Below, piece by piece: positions 27,390 through 37,009 of a stretch of 64,000 nt of DNA. Every line of letters begins with the position of its first letter. Position 1 is the stretch's first letter. The notes below the pieces were generated by a model that saw only the letters and a list, made by a program, of their open reading frames with translations, was not told where the DNA came from and did not search any database. Made by a program: the position numbers and the translations under genes. Source of the DNA: an uncultured Glaciecola sp. GTDB taxonomy: Bacteria; Pseudomonadota; Gammaproteobacteria; Enterobacterales; Alteromonadaceae. The DNA lies in contig CANMCE010000007.1 in NCBI GenBank assembly GCA_947496235.1, positions 1 through 64,000 of the forward strand. Direction: 5' to 3'.

Positions 27390-27806
27390 ATGGAAGTAAT
27401 TAGTCAGTTGATAGTAGCTTTAATAGCGATTGGATTGTCAACCACGAGTCATTTTTTAAGCCTCAGAGCGTTAAAGAATCGTGTCGTGAGCTCAGACCTT
27501 TCTGCATACCTAAAGCTCATTGCAGTAGTGTACGGCATAACCTTTAGCCAGTTAATAGCTGCCTTTTGGTTCGCCGTCGGGTTTGTGGTATCTGTAGAGA
27601 TCGGTTTAGGCGATTTGCAGGGATCAACTTCTCTTAGTTTTATTGAAATTTATTACTTCTCACTGATCAATTTAACCACCTTAGGATTGGCTCAACTAAC
27701 GCCCATTGGGCATTTAAGTTTCTTATCGGGTTTAGAGGCAATGACGGGCTTTTTACTCGTTAGCTGTTCAGCTTCTTTAATATTTAAAACAATGAATCAG
27801 TCCTAA
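27390..27806 (+). CDS. Small membrane protein resembling a two-helix ion channel
   Basis: A 138-residue membrane protein with about four hydrophobic segments. The C-terminal half (YFSLINLTTLGLAQLTPIGH plus a following helix) has the pore-helix pattern of two-transmembrane potassium channels, but the selectivity filter is LGLAQ instead of GYGD. It lies between copB and the DUF305 gene with short gaps and is probably co-transcribed. Whether it conducts an ion is unknown. Confidence 0.7.
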   Translation: MEVISQLIVALIAIGLSTTSHFLSLRALKNRVVSSDLSAYLKLIAVVYGITFSQLIAAFWFAVGFVVSVEIGLGDLQGSTSLSFIEIYYFSLINLTTLGLAQLTPIGHLSFLSGLEAMTGFLLVSCSASLIFKTMNQS

Positions 27807-27824
27807 ACGGACATAAAGGATAAC

Positions 27825-28337
27825 GTGATGACTAAATATACAAAGTTTTTAGCAATGATTTTCACATCAACTATGGCCATGCTGCTAATGATGTATTTCA
27901 ATACTTATGCATTCGACCACATTTTCTTTAGCGAAACGCGGTTCTATATGGCTATCTATATGGGTTCGATAATGGCAATCATTATGTTGCTGTTCATGCT
28001 CAACATGTATGAGAACAAAGCCAAGAACTGGACAATTTTACTAGGTAGCGGACTTGTTTTTTTGGTCTCACTATTCTTAGTTCGCTCACAATCAACCATC
28101 GCTGACGAGGCCTGGATGAAAGCAATGATACCGCATCACTCTATTGCCATTTTGACTAGTGAGCGAGCCAATATCTCAGATAAACGGGTGCTTAAATTAG
28201 CCAATGAAATCATCGCTGCGCAGGAGCGCGAAATCAAAGAAATGAAGTGGTTATTAGATGATATCGAGAAGAACGGTGAAACACAAACTGACGCCGAAGC
28301 GACTAGCCGCTCGGTCCCCGATTTCAATCAACAATAA
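27825..28337 (+). CDS. DUF305 family membrane-anchored protein
   Basis: A 170-residue protein with three N-terminal transmembrane helices and a C-terminal ferritin-like helical DUF305 part carrying MKAMIPHHSIAILTSERA and a long helix ending EIKEMKWLLDDIEKNG. DUF305 proteins are common in copper clusters; the MxxMIPHH motif is a plausible Cu site facing the periplasm. Confidence 0.85.
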   Translation: MMTKYTKFLAMIFTSTMAMLLMMYFNTYAFDHIFFSETRFYMAIYMGSIMAIIMLLFMLNMYENKAKNWTILLGSGLVFLVSLFLVRSQSTIADEAWMKAMIPHHSIAILTSERANISDKRVLKLANEIIAAQEREIKEMKWLLDDIEKNGETQTDAEATSRSVPDFNQQ

Positions 28338-28386
28338 GCAAACTGCTAAAACATTAATACCTTACTAAAAAAGCAGGAGAGGGACC

Positions 28387-29127
28387 ATGGCAAAACAAGC
28401 AAAATTATATCGAATGCATACCGATGAGCACATCTGTCCGTATGGCTTGCGCTCTAAAGACCTATTAGAGCGAGAAGGGTTTCAAGTAGATGATCATAAG
28501 CTTGCAAGTCGCGAAGAAACCGATAAGTTCAAAAAAGAACACGACGTAGAGACTACCCCTCAAACCTTCATTGATGGGGAGCGGATAGGTGGATATGACG
28601 ACCTAAGGGAGTACTTTGACTTAGGCGAAGCTGGACAAACAGGCACCACCTACACACCTGTTATTGCGATATTTTCTGTTGCCTTGCTGATGGCGTTGTC
28701 AATAGCGTATGCGTATCTCGCAGGTAATTACATTATCCAAGTTATCGAGCTTTTTGTCGCATTTAGTATGACACTGCTAGCAATTCAAAAGCTCAAAGAT
28801 TTATATAGCTTTACGAACTCCTTCATCACCTATGACTTGCTGGCAATGCGGAATATACGCTACGGCTACATTTACCCCTTTGCCGAAGCATTCGCTGGAA
28901 TCGGAATGCTGGCTGGCCTGTCGGGTTATCTCGTTGGCCCTGTTTCTTTATTTATTGGGACAGTGGGCGCGATCTCTGTATTCAAAGCAGTATACATCGA
29001 TAAACGTGAACTTAAATGTGCCTGCGTGGGTGGTGATAGCAGCGTGCCACTTGGCTTTGTATCTCTCACAGAAAATCTATTTATGATTGCAGCTGGATTA
29101 TGGATGCTCTCTAAAGCAATTGCCTAG
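28387..29127 (+). CDS. Glutaredoxin-MauE/DoxX-type membrane fusion protein
   Basis: A 246-residue protein. Residues 1-80 form a glutaredoxin fold with a single active-site Cys in HICPYGLRS and the cis-Pro segment TTPQTFIDGERIGGYDDL. Residues 95-246 form a four-helix membrane domain of the MauE/DoxX type with a CACVGG motif between helices. It probably passes thiol reducing power at the inner membrane or handles Cu-thiol exchange. Strong AGGAG ribosome site. Clustered with copper genes. Confidence 0.85.
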   Translation: MAKQAKLYRMHTDEHICPYGLRSKDLLEREGFQVDDHKLASREETDKFKKEHDVETTPQTFIDGERIGGYDDLREYFDLGEAGQTGTTYTPVIAIFSVALLMALSIAYAYLAGNYIIQVIELFVAFSMTLLAIQKLKDLYSFTNSFITYDLLAMRNIRYGYIYPFAEAFAGIGMLAGLSGYLVGPVSLFIGTVGAISVFKAVYIDKRELKCACVGGDSSVPLGFVSLTENLFMIAAGLWMLSKAIA

Positions 29128-29215
29128 ATGCGTGAGTACAAAGCTATTGAAGCGTACTGACAAAATGTAAAAAATTTGGTGAAAAAGACCTTATTATCAA
29201 TTAAGGAAAGGTTAA

Positions 29216-30556
29216 ATGAGTTCTCACAACGAAGATTACGAAAAAGGAAGTTTGAGTTTAACTGGTACGGTCGCTATGGGTACTGGTGTAATGATTGGAG
29301 CCGGAATATTTGCGCTTACCGGGCAAGTCGCGGAATATGCTGGGTCGTTATTCCCTCTGGCATTCATTGTGGCTGCCATTATCAGTGGGTTTAGTGCCTA
29401 TAGTTACATAAAGGTTTCAAACAAATATCCATCTGCGGGCGGCATCGCCATGATCTTAAAAAAGGCTTATGGCCCAAGTGCTATAACCGGAGGTGCCGCA
29501 TTGTTGATGGCATTTTCAATGATCATCAATGAAAGCTTAGTGGCTCGAACGTTTGGCACATACACCCTTCAGCTATTTGATATACAAGAAAATAGCATAT
29601 TCGTTCCTATATTGGCTATCGGGCTTATCATTTTTGCATTTGTAATAAACGTGGCAGGTAACAAAGTAATTGGAAGTGTTTCCAAGGTTACAGCCGTGTT
29701 GAAAATTGGCGGCATATTGATTTTCGCCCTCGTAGCTCTCTGGGCAGCGGGGTTTGCTTTTCAACCCGCCAGCGCTGATGTGAGTGAAAATGCCTCTGCT
29801 AGTGGCTTTTTAGCCGGTACCGCTTTGGCCATTTTAGCCTACAAAGGATTTACAACTATTACCAATAGCGGCGACGAAGTGGTCGACCCAAACAAAAATG
29901 TTGGGCGAGCCATTATTGTGTCTTTATTAATTTGTTTGGTTGTCTATTTATTAGTGTGCTATGCGGTTGGCTCCACACTAACGGTCGAACAAATAGTTGC
30001 TGCTAAAGACTACGCACTCGCTGAAGCGGCTCGCCCCGCCATCGGACAATACGGTGTTTGGTTTACGGTGGGTATTGCAATAATAGCGACCGCGTCGGGT
30101 CTACTAGCCAGCGTTTTTGCGGTTTCGCGTATGTTGGCAATGTTGACAGATATGAATTTGATCCCCCATCGGCACTTTGGTATGCCCGGTAATATTCAAA
30201 AACATACATTGGTCTTTACTGTAATTGCTGCGGGCTTACTTGCCGCTTTTTTTGATCTTTCGAGAATCGCCTCTCTAGGGGCCATTTTTTACCTAGTAAT
30301 GGATATTATTATTCATTGGGGCGTATTGAGGGTACTTAGAAAAGACGTTGGAGCAAACCCACTGGTGGTGATCACCGCAATTATGTTAGATGTTGTTGTT
30401 CTTCTAGCATTCATTTGGATCAAAGGCAGTGATGATTTACAGATTATCATCATTGCCGGCATTGGCATTGTTGCTGTTTTTGCCTACGAGCGCTTTTTCC
30501 TAAGGCATAACGGCGACGACAAGGATAACGATGAGGAACATACCCACAAGGGCTAG
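29216..30556 (+). CDS. APC-family amino-acid/amine permease
   Basis: A 446-residue inner-membrane transporter with about 12 helices and the APC signature GTGVMIGAGIFALTGQVAEY in helix 1, plus the GFTTITNSGDEVVDPNKNVG loop. It ends in an acidic/His tail (DDKDNDEEHTHKG). It lies 88 bases after the glutaredoxin fusion and is the last gene of the plus-strand copper operon. Similar permeases occur beside copper genes in other gammaproteobacteria; the substrate is unknown. Confidence 0.85.
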   Translation: MSSHNEDYEKGSLSLTGTVAMGTGVMIGAGIFALTGQVAEYAGSLFPLAFIVAAIISGFSAYSYIKVSNKYPSAGGIAMILKKAYGPSAITGGAALLMAFSMIINESLVARTFGTYTLQLFDIQENSIFVPILAIGLIIFAFVINVAGNKVIGSVSKVTAVLKIGGILIFALVALWAAGFAFQPASADVSENASASGFLAGTALAILAYKGFTTITNSGDEVVDPNKNVGRAIIVSLLICLVVYLLVCYAVGSTLTVEQIVAAKDYALAEAARPAIGQYGVWFTVGIAIIATASGLLASVFAVSRMLAMLTDMNLIPHRHFGMPGNIQKHTLVFTVIAAGLLAAFFDLSRIASLGAIFYLVMDIIIHWGVLRVLRKDVGANPLVVITAIMLDVVVLLAFIWIKGSDDLQIIIIAGIGIVAVFAYERFFLRHNGDDKDNDEEHTHKG

Positions 30557-30594
30557 CATTAAATAACTATGAGGTAATAAAAGTCTGGGAAATG

Positions 30595-30646
30595 CACGTT
30601 TATCGGCCTGAAAATTCTATAAAATTGAATTAGTCCGATAAACGTG
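30595..30646. repeat. Perfect 12-bp inverted repeat between convergent operons
   Basis: CACGTTTATCGG (30595-30606) and CCGATAAACGTG (30635-30646), with a 28-base loop. It lies between the ends of two convergent operons, where a two-way terminator is expected, but no T-run follows. It could also be a protein site. Confidence 0.45.
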
Positions 30647-30665
30647 TGGATAGGAGCTCTAAACG

Positions 30666-30869
30666 TCACACCTTCACAGATATTGATTGCCTGATTTCAC
30701 TTGGCGCAGCCTGGTCACCACCCTTCACTTTATTCGCCTCTGCAATGGTGCTCTCTTCAGCTTCTTTCTTCTTACAGTTGGACGTTTCTGCTTCTGATGT
30801 TTGATGATTTTTTTCCAATTTATCATTCACAATCGTTTGATAAATTGGCGTGTTGTTAGAAATCTGCAT
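30666..30869 (-). CDS. Small hydrophilic protein, unknown
   Basis: 67 residues, highly charged and without membrane segments (EKNHQTSEAETSNCKKKEAE), a single Cys, ending EIRQSISVKV. A perfect AGGAGG ribosome site 8 bases before the ATG supports translation. It is the last gene of the P-type ATPase operon. No family recognised. Confidence 0.6.
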   Translation of the reverse strand: MQISNNTPIYQTIVNDKLEKNHQTSEAETSNCKKKEAEESTIAEANKVKGGDQAAPSEIRQSISVKV

Positions 30870-30921
30870 TGATAATGCCTCCTAAAGGTCAAAAGGTTTT
30901 GAAAGATATTAAAGGTATTTT

Positions 30922-31287
30922 TTATTTAGAGCGCTTGCCTTGGTCAGTAACGTGACAACTCCATGGCTTGTGTTTAGCATTTTCACGAATGTTTTCGTCA
31001 ACAAATTGATAATAACCTTCCTTGAAATGCGTCCACCAATCGTCTGAAATGTCGGCTCTGTGCATTCGAACGATATTCTCGATACCATCGAGTTCACAAT
31101 GTGTGGCATCATAACCAACATGAAGGGTGTTAGATGACTCCTCAAACGACACTGCGTCAACACCAATAGTTGAATCGATATCTCTGATAATTAAATCTAT
31201 ATTGTCGGAAGTCACCCCGGTCAACCGAAGGTGACGAATAACCAAATTTAATTCATTCACACCAACTCTATGATATTTATTACTCAT
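30922..31287 (-). CDS. HMA-like small protein without CxxC
   Basis: About 121 residues starting MSNKYHRVGVNELNLVIRHL. The first ~75 residues have the beta-alpha-beta rhythm of a heavy-metal-associated domain (DSTIGVDAVSFEESSNTLHV), but the CxxC metal motif is absent; two Cys remain (THCELD and PWSCHV). The start at 31287 is chosen for its GGAG ribosome site; an ATG at 31341 would add 18 residues. It is part of the copper ATPase operon. A regulatory or partner role for the ATPase is inference. Confidence 0.65.
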   Translation of the reverse strand: MSNKYHRVGVNELNLVIRHLRLTGVTSDNIDLIIRDIDSTIGVDAVSFEESSNTLHVGYDATHCELDGIENIVRMHRADISDDWWTHFKEGYYQFVDENIRENAKHKPWSCHVTDQGKRSK

Positions 31288-31346
31288 TGTTTTCTCCTGC
31301 CTATTAAAATGTTGAATTGTTTGACGGAAGCGATTTATCAAAAACG

Positions 31347-32000
31347 CTAATTGTCGTATTGGAGGTTTGAGCTGCTGAATTTAGGTAACCAGGCAGGCGT
31401 GGTCTCTTTATATGCTAAATAGCGCTCCCCAAATTCGGCTATCGCTGTTTTTTCTTCACGTTTGGCTAAGCGAATGTAGACTAATGTTAATATTGGAAAC
31501 ATGATTAACGTTGGGATTGTGGGCCATTGCAATAAAAAGCCAAACATAATGATAATAAAAGCTAAATACTGTGGGTGGCGACATCTTGCATACCACCCTG
31601 TATTAGCGAGCGAATGGCTTTTCTGCGCACGATGAAGAACATTCCATGCAGAAGATAAAATAAAGAAACCAGCAATGATAAGTATATTGCTAGTGATATG
31701 CAGTATGCTCCAATGAGCATCCCCCTCAAAACCTAAAATCGTTTGTAGCAAATGTCCATTTTCATGTGCTAGAAAATCTATGTTCGGATAAAGCTCTGTT
31801 AGCCAGCCTGACAAAAAATAGATGGTGAGAGGAAAGCCATACATTTCTGTAAACAACGCAAGAATAAAAGCGGAAAAAGCTCCTAAGCTTCTCCAATCAG
31901 TCTTTGATTGTGGTTTTACAAAGCTGAATGCAAAAAAAATAAAAATGGCAGAGTTTATGAAAACTAAACCCCATAGACCATAGTCAGAATCACCGTGCAT
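31347..32000 (-). CDS. Isoprenylcysteine methyltransferase-like membrane protein
   Basis: About 217 residues with five hydrophobic helices and the ICMT/phospholipid-methyltransferase signature GWYARCRHPQYLAFIIIMFGF followed by REEKTAIAEFGERYLAYKE. Such proteins bind S-adenosylmethionine and methylate lipids or prenyl groups in the membrane. Members next to copper P-type ATPase and DUF2933 genes are a recurrent arrangement, the reason for which is unknown. Start taken at MHGDSDYGLW (32000). Confidence 0.82.
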   Translation of the reverse strand: MHGDSDYGLWGLVFINSAIFIFFAFSFVKPQSKTDWRSLGAFSAFILALFTEMYGFPLTIYFLSGWLTELYPNIDFLAHENGHLLQTILGFEGDAHWSILHITSNILIIAGFFILSSAWNVLHRAQKSHSLANTGWYARCRHPQYLAFIIIMFGFLLQWPTIPTLIMFPILTLVYIRLAKREEKTAIAEFGERYLAYKETTPAWLPKFSSSNLQYDN

Positions 32001-32289
32001 CGTTCTCTCTCTTTTCTTCAATGTTGGTAGTTGTCTTTTGTTGACGCTCTTCTGTAAATGTCATCTGCTCTTCTTCTGTCTTTCTTTGCTCGCCATCATG
32101 ATGGCCGTGTCCATGACTCCCGTGCATAAAAAAATGCATAAAGGGGCAAAGTAGCAGGATCAGGTAAGGAAAATACGGCCACACATGCTCGCCATGCTCA
32201 AAAAATAAAAAGTAACTTGCCGCAGCAATGAGTCCCAGTGCAGCCCAGCCTGAAGGTGTTTTCCAAAATGATAATTTTGAGTCGCTCAT
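31990..32289 (-). CDS. DUF2933 family small membrane protein
   Basis: 99 residues with two transmembrane helices (GWAALGLIAAASYFLFF and FPYLILLLCPFMHFFMH), then a His/Gly-rich patch HGSHGHGHHDGEQ and a charged coiled-coil tail. This is the DUF2933 layout; the C-terminal His cluster follows the second helix. It overlaps the methyltransferase start by 11 bases. Likely metal-related by context. Confidence 0.85.
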   Translation of the reverse strand: MSDSKLSFWKTPSGWAALGLIAAASYFLFFEHGEHVWPYFPYLILLLCPFMHFFMHGSHGHGHHDGEQRKTEEEQMTFTEERQQKTTTNIEEKRENDAR

Positions 32290-32318
32290 ATTTACTCTCC
32301 TATTTGAATGCTAACCAT

Positions 32319-32678
32319 CTATTGAACAGTTATCTTCCCTTTATACATTTGCATTTGGCAGTGAAATGCGTACTCACCTGCTGGCAGCCTCGGAAGCGAT
32401 ATGACTGTCTTTTTATTTAAAGGCAGTCGTTCTGAAATATCTAATTCGGGTATCGAAAGCATTTCTGCGCAAGGCGTTGCATCAGCTCTATGAAACACGA
32501 TTTGCCTTTCTTCATTCGCTCTAATTTTGATGTGCGATGGTTGATAAATACCGTCTTTCACCAAGATCTCCAACGAACCTTCAGCGATACGAATACTTTG
32601 CTCTTTGTATAACCAAAACCACCAGATGATAAGAGCAATCAATACAATTCCTGTAAGGTTGATCCATAGCATTGTCAC
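32319..32678 (-). CDS. Membrane-anchored cupredoxin-domain protein
   Basis: 119 residues: an N-terminal transmembrane anchor (about 5-25) and one cupredoxin fold. Metal-ligand candidates are His in IVFHRADATPCAEM and the loop FHCQMQMYKG (Cys, Met). It lies 6 bases after the copper ATPase stop and is clearly co-transcribed. A role as periplasmic copper acceptor from the ATPase is inferred. A paralogue with altered ligands lies at 38584. Confidence 0.85.
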   Translation of the reverse strand: MTMLWINLTGIVLIALIIWWFWLYKEQSIRIAEGSLEILVKDGIYQPSHIKIRANEERQIVFHRADATPCAEMLSIPELDISERLPLNKKTVISLPRLPAGEYAFHCQMQMYKGKITVQ

Positions 32679-32684
32679 ACTCTC

Positions 32685-35036
32685 CTAATGTTCTTTTGCT
32701 TTAAACAATCGCAGACGATTGGCGTTGGTAACGACGGTAAGTGATGAAAACGCCATCGCGGCACCAGCTATCACAGGACTTAATAAAAGACCAAAAAATG
32801 GATACAGAACACCGGCAGCGAATGGTATACCTGCAACGTTGTAAATAAATGCGCCAAATAGGTTTTGCTTAATATTGGTTAGAGTGGCTTTACTCACCGC
32901 AATTGCATCAGCAAGACCATGAAGAGAGCCCCGCATTAAGGTAATATCAGCACTTTCAATGGCTACATCAGTGCCTGTACCTATTGCAAAGCCTACATCT
33001 GCGTGAGCCAATGCAGGTGCGTCATTAATTCCGTCTCCTGTCATGCCCACAATTTCTCCCATTGATTGATACTCAGCGACTTTATTTGCTTTGTCCTCTG
33101 GCATAACCTCGGCCACAAACTCTGTGATACCCGCTTTTTCAGCCACTGCTTTTGCGGTTGAACGATTATCACCTGTGAGCATCACTACTCGTATTCCGTT
33201 GTTCTGAAGTCGCTTTATTGCATCAATAGAATCAGTTTTAATTGGATCGGCAACTGCAATTACTGCAACAAGCGATGAATTAACAGCGAAATACATTGGT
33301 GTTTTAGCTTCAGAGGCTAAGCCTTGGGCTTTTTCGATGTAGTCGCTAATGTCAATATCACGCTGCTTCATTAGCTTTTCGTTACCGAATAAAAGGGTAT
33401 CTTCCTCAAACTTCGCTTCCACTCCCTGTCCAGCAATGGAAGAAAACTGAGTCACTTTCTTAGGTTCTATATTTTTTGCTTTGGCACTTTCAACGATCGC
33501 CATTGCTAGGGGGTGCTCAGAGCCAGCTTCGATACTCGATGCGAGCATTAGCACTTGTTTTTCATTTTGACCCGGTGCTAGCAATACATCAGTTACCTTA
33601 GGTGCTCCCTCGGTAATAGTGCCTGTTTTATCTAGAATCATCGTAGTAATCTTACTGGCTGTTTGCAGCGCTTCGCCGTTTCTTATCAACACACCCGCTT
33701 CTGCGGCTTTGCCTACCCCTACCATTACGGACATCGGTGTCGCCAAACCAAGTGCACACGGACAAGCTATGATAAGAACCGTCGTTGCAGACACAATTGC
33801 GTAAGCAACAGCTGGAGATGGCCCAAAGTTTAGCCAAACTAAAGCGCTTATTACGGCAATAATCATAACGACGGGTACGAAGTAAGCTGAGATAACATCG
33901 GCTAAACGTCCTATCGGGGGCTTTGAATTTTGAGCACGTTTTACCATGTTGATGATTTGGGCGAGCGCCGTATCTTTGCCTACACGCGTTGCCTTGAAAA
34001 TAATAGAGCCCGATTTATTAATCGTACCAGCGACGACCTCTTCTCCCTGTGTTTTTTCTACTGGCATCGGCTCACCGGTCAACATAGATTCGTCAACTGT
34101 GGAGTGTCCCTCTACGACCATGCCGTCTACGGAAATTTTTTCACCAGGTCTGACTCGAATCAGATCGTCGAGCAACACTTGTTCTATTGGTATATCTACA
34201 TCTTTACCGTCTCGAATAGCACGGGCTGTTTTAGCTTGCAGGCCAATTAAACGCTTAATCGCCTCTGAAGTCTTACCTCGCGCTTTAATTTCAAGAGCTA
34301 AACCAAGATTGATTAAACCAATAATCATGGCAGTAGCTTCAAAATACACGTGTCTGGCCATTAGCGGCACGATATCGGGAGCAAACACAACAACCATTGA
34401 ATAAAGCCAAGCGGTACCCGTTCCAAGGGCTATTAATGTGTCCATATTCGCAGAATGATTTTTAAATGAATTCCATGCGCCCACATAAAAGTGTTTACCG
34501 GCAAAAAACATTACACCAAGAGTTAGCAATCCGACCGTTAACCAAACGAGTCTTTCAGTATTGGTTGTTACTGTCATTTCGCCAACGAGCAGGCTGTAAA
34601 TCATCAATGGCACACCAAGCGATAACGCCACGGCCATCTCTCGCATTAATTTCTTGTAGTATTGCCAGTCGGCTTTTTCTTTTTCGTCTAGCGCTTCTTG
34701 CTCAGAATCACTGTCGTCTAATTTTGCTTTGTATCCGGCTTTTTCCACCGCTTCTATAATATTTGAAACCGATGCATCTCCGATTACCGTGACAACACGC
34801 TGAGCGAAATTCATCTCCGCTCGATCAACTCTAGGCAGATTGTTTAACGCCGCCTCAATTTTGTTGACGCAGCTGGCACAACTAGCTCCTTCAATTATAA
34901 ATCGAGTTTCGGTTAGCATGTTGTGCTCCTGTTTGATTGTCTCTTTGAGCTTTGGAGTTTCGTTTGCGGATTGGGCTTGCTTGCTACAACAACAGTTTTT
35001 CTCTGTGCTTTTGGTAACTTTTTGAGTTGCTGTCAT
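32685..35036 (-). CDS. copA: Copper-exporting P1B-type ATPase
   Basis: 783 residues. A Cys-rich start (NCCCSKQ) and one HMA domain (GASCASC, about residues 50-56) are followed by eight transmembrane helices with the copper motif [11 protein letters not shown] (near 424), the phosphorylation site DKTGTIT (near 467), the HP motif SEHPLA and the hinge [18 protein letters not shown]. It moves Cu(I) from cytosol to periplasm. It heads a six-gene minus-strand operon (cupredoxin, DUF2933, methyltransferase, HMA-like, small protein). A GTAAT-N6-GTAAT element lies 189 bp upstream. Confidence 0.96.
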   Translation of the reverse strand: MTATQKVTKSTEKNCCCSKQAQSANETPKLKETIKQEHNMLTETRFIIEGASCASCVNKIEAALNNLPRVDRAEMNFAQRVVTVIGDASVSNIIEAVEKAGYKAKLDDSDSEQEALDEKEKADWQYYKKLMREMAVALSLGVPLMIYSLLVGEMTVTTNTERLVWLTVGLLTLGVMFFAGKHFYVGAWNSFKNHSANMDTLIALGTGTAWLYSMVVVFAPDIVPLMARHVYFEATAMIIGLINLGLALEIKARGKTSEAIKRLIGLQAKTARAIRDGKDVDIPIEQVLLDDLIRVRPGEKISVDGMVVEGHSTVDESMLTGEPMPVEKTQGEEVVAGTINKSGSIIFKATRVGKDTALAQIINMVKRAQNSKPPIGRLADVISAYFVPVVMIIAVISALVWLNFGPSPAVAYAIVSATTVLIIACPCALGLATPMSVMVGVGKAAEAGVLIRNGEALQTASKITTMILDKTGTITEGAPKVTDVLLAPGQNEKQVLMLASSIEAGSEHPLAMAIVESAKAKNIEPKKVTQFSSIAGQGVEAKFEEDTLLFGNEKLMKQRDIDISDYIEKAQGLASEAKTPMYFAVNSSLVAVIAVADPIKTDSIDAIKRLQNNGIRVVMLTGDNRSTAKAVAEKAGITEFVAEVMPEDKANKVAEYQSMGEIVGMTGDGINDAPALAHADVGFAIGTGTDVAIESADITLMRGSLHGLADAIAVSKATLTNIKQNLFGAFIYNVAGIPFAAGVLYPFFGLLLSPVIAGAAMAFSSLTVVTNANRLRLFKAKEH

Positions 35037-35224
35037 TTAGATTCCGTCGTGTAATTTTGCGCGTTCAACTTTTTTCTGTGCTCTGTATTTGCATAGATTC
35101 ATATTTTTTGACTCTAATTGCATAGTGATTAGGGGCGATACGGGAGCAAGACAAAAAGTAATAAGGTTGCTTTTAAATTAAACATAATTTTAACGGTGTA
35201 AGACGTTAAGAACACGGCACTGGC

Positions 35225-35240
35225 ATTACAGTTTGATTAC
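35225..35240 (-). promoter_or_regulatory. GTAAT-N6-GTAAT direct repeat, candidate CusR-type operator (site B)
   Basis: Minus strand GTAAT-CAAACT-GTAAT, followed after 5 bases by TGCCGTG and then TTCTTAACG. The element and the TGCCRTG block recur with the same spacing at sites C and D. It lies upstream of the copper ATPase operon. Confidence 0.65.
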
Positions 35241-35818
35241 TTTTCTGTCATTTATGAGATAAATAATTGGTATGCGCAAAAACAGTAATGTGAACGGCTA
35301 CTAATTGACTAGAAGTCTTTTAGCTAGAAATTGGACTAGCCCAACATTATGAACATCTTTAGGCTATTATTCGCGAGAAGCGAGGTCACGAGCAATCAAT
35401 AGTGTAGCCCTGAATTTTAAATTAAATTTCCACTGACTACGCATAATTTTTTGCACTTCGAGATAAATATTGCCAAGTGAAGATTGACAAAAATGTATCA
35501 TACTTTGTGGACGTTTCGACTGGCTGGATTGCCCAAGATAGCGGACGGATCTGTTTAGATGAATTTGATCCCTTCAGAGCGATAAACAGACATCAGATGG
35601 TCAGCTCGGGAGAATAGACCCCTAAAGACAAATATTAGAAATTCAGATTTAAAAAATTCTGGGCTGGCCACACTTCGTAAAGCAGAAGCTCTAGACTCAA
35701 TCAGATTTGGCCTGATGAGGCGTAAATTTCTTGATTAAAGTTAATTATGCAGAAAATATAGGATCTGTAATTGCGATTGTTGATATTGCCCCAACTGTAT
35801 TAGTAATCTCAATTGTAG
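35241..35818. other. Long non-coding stretch
   Basis: About 580 bases without a convincing ORF on either strand, A/T-rich and without clear repeats. It may hold the promoter of the GTG-start gene at 35819 and decayed sequence from an earlier insertion. I recognise no transposase or RNA gene in it. Confidence 0.4.
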
Positions 35819-36832
35819 GTGAAAAATAGTTTGAATAGTAATATTGAACATTCGGAAAAAACTCTTCCAGAGGACTTGACCATTTCACTCAGGCAGTTTG
35901 AGAGTGAAGAGTTTGCAAAAAATTTTGGAGAAACTTGCATATATATTTTGAGCGAGCTCTCCAAACGTTTCAATTTGTCTAATTTGGACGGAGTAACGAT
36001 TGCTTATGATTATTCGAGTGAAGTCGCGGCAATAGATCGAGGTTCTAATGGTTTTGGTGAATTAAAACCAAGCACTGGTGATGTAGAAGGAATCGCAATG
36101 GCTCCCGCAGTAATGCGAGACGGTAAAATCAAATCTCATCTTATATTAAATGCTAATTATCTAGTTCCTATGCTAGATTTTAACGGAAAGCATGTAGAAA
36201 AAGGTATAAACGTAATCGCACACGAGTGTGCGCATGTAGAATCAAATCACGCATTTTACGACTGCTTTCCAGAATATTCATACGGTAAAATAATTCATAG
36301 CGTAACCGAATATCTAAGAATACTTGCTGGTCAGGCATCTTGGGATGAGTATTTTGCAACAAAGCTTTCCGCCACGATCGGAGACAGTGATCCAAAAGCT
36401 TTTCAAGAGACTTTTTTGCGTGTTCTAGATACATCCGAAAAATCCATCTACTCAGTTCTTATTGACTACCAGCACCATCATGATGTAACTAAAGGTATCG
36501 AAGAAGTGGGAAACGCAGTTATTGAATTAATGAAGTTTGCTTCATATATGATTGGTGACTGCATAGGTAGAAAAGAAAACCCTTCAGAAATACCAAATGT
36601 AAAAGCAGCATTGAATAAAAGCTGGTTCTCACCTTATTTTTTCGAGTTGGTTAACTCTCTTAACGCACTTGATGAAGACTATCCTAATTGGCCTTCGTTT
36701 GAACCTTTTGAACGAGTTATGAGGCTTTACGATAGCGTTTTGGCCCACTATGGTGTAGTTGTTGAAAGTAGCGATTCAGATTCACCTTACGTTCATTTTT
36801 ATAAAATGCCATTTTATGATGATTACTTATAA
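35819..36832 (+). CDS. Unknown protein with an HExxH zinc-metallopeptidase-like motif
   Basis: 337 residues, soluble, no signal peptide, probable GTG start. Residues ~130-150 read GINVIAHECAHVESNHAFYD: HECAH fits the HExxH zinc-binding helix of metallopeptidases, and a Glu three residues beyond the second His could be the third ligand. The rest is helical (SVTEYLRILAGQASWDEYFATKLSA, FASYMIGDCIGR). I do not recognise the family; ImmA/IrrE-like peptidases of defence and toxin systems have a similar motif but differ in size. Surrounded by long non-coding DNA and out of context with the copper genes, so it was probably acquired separately. Confidence 0.65.
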   Translation: MKNSLNSNIEHSEKTLPEDLTISLRQFESEEFAKNFGETCIYILSELSKRFNLSNLDGVTIAYDYSSEVAAIDRGSNGFGELKPSTGDVEGIAMAPAVMRDGKIKSHLILNANYLVPMLDFNGKHVEKGINVIAHECAHVESNHAFYDCFPEYSYGKIIHSVTEYLRILAGQASWDEYFATKLSATIGDSDPKAFQETFLRVLDTSEKSIYSVLIDYQHHHDVTKGIEEVGNAVIELMKFASYMIGDCIGRKENPSEIPNVKAALNKSWFSPYFFELVNSLNALDEDYPNWPSFEPFERVMRLYDSVLAHYGVVVESSDSDSPYVHFYKMPFYDDYL

Positions 36833-37009
36833 CAACACGTTTAATTTTTTTACTGACCGAGAAAAGAATGCTGAACGTCATTCCATTGATAACATATTAA
36901 GTTCAAACAAACCTTAGTCCTCTATACGCAAACAATGGACATTAAATGCCTTAATAATCGACATCTGGTATGGCTGTCCTGCGTCGTACGAGCTAAGTTG
37001 ATTGACTTA

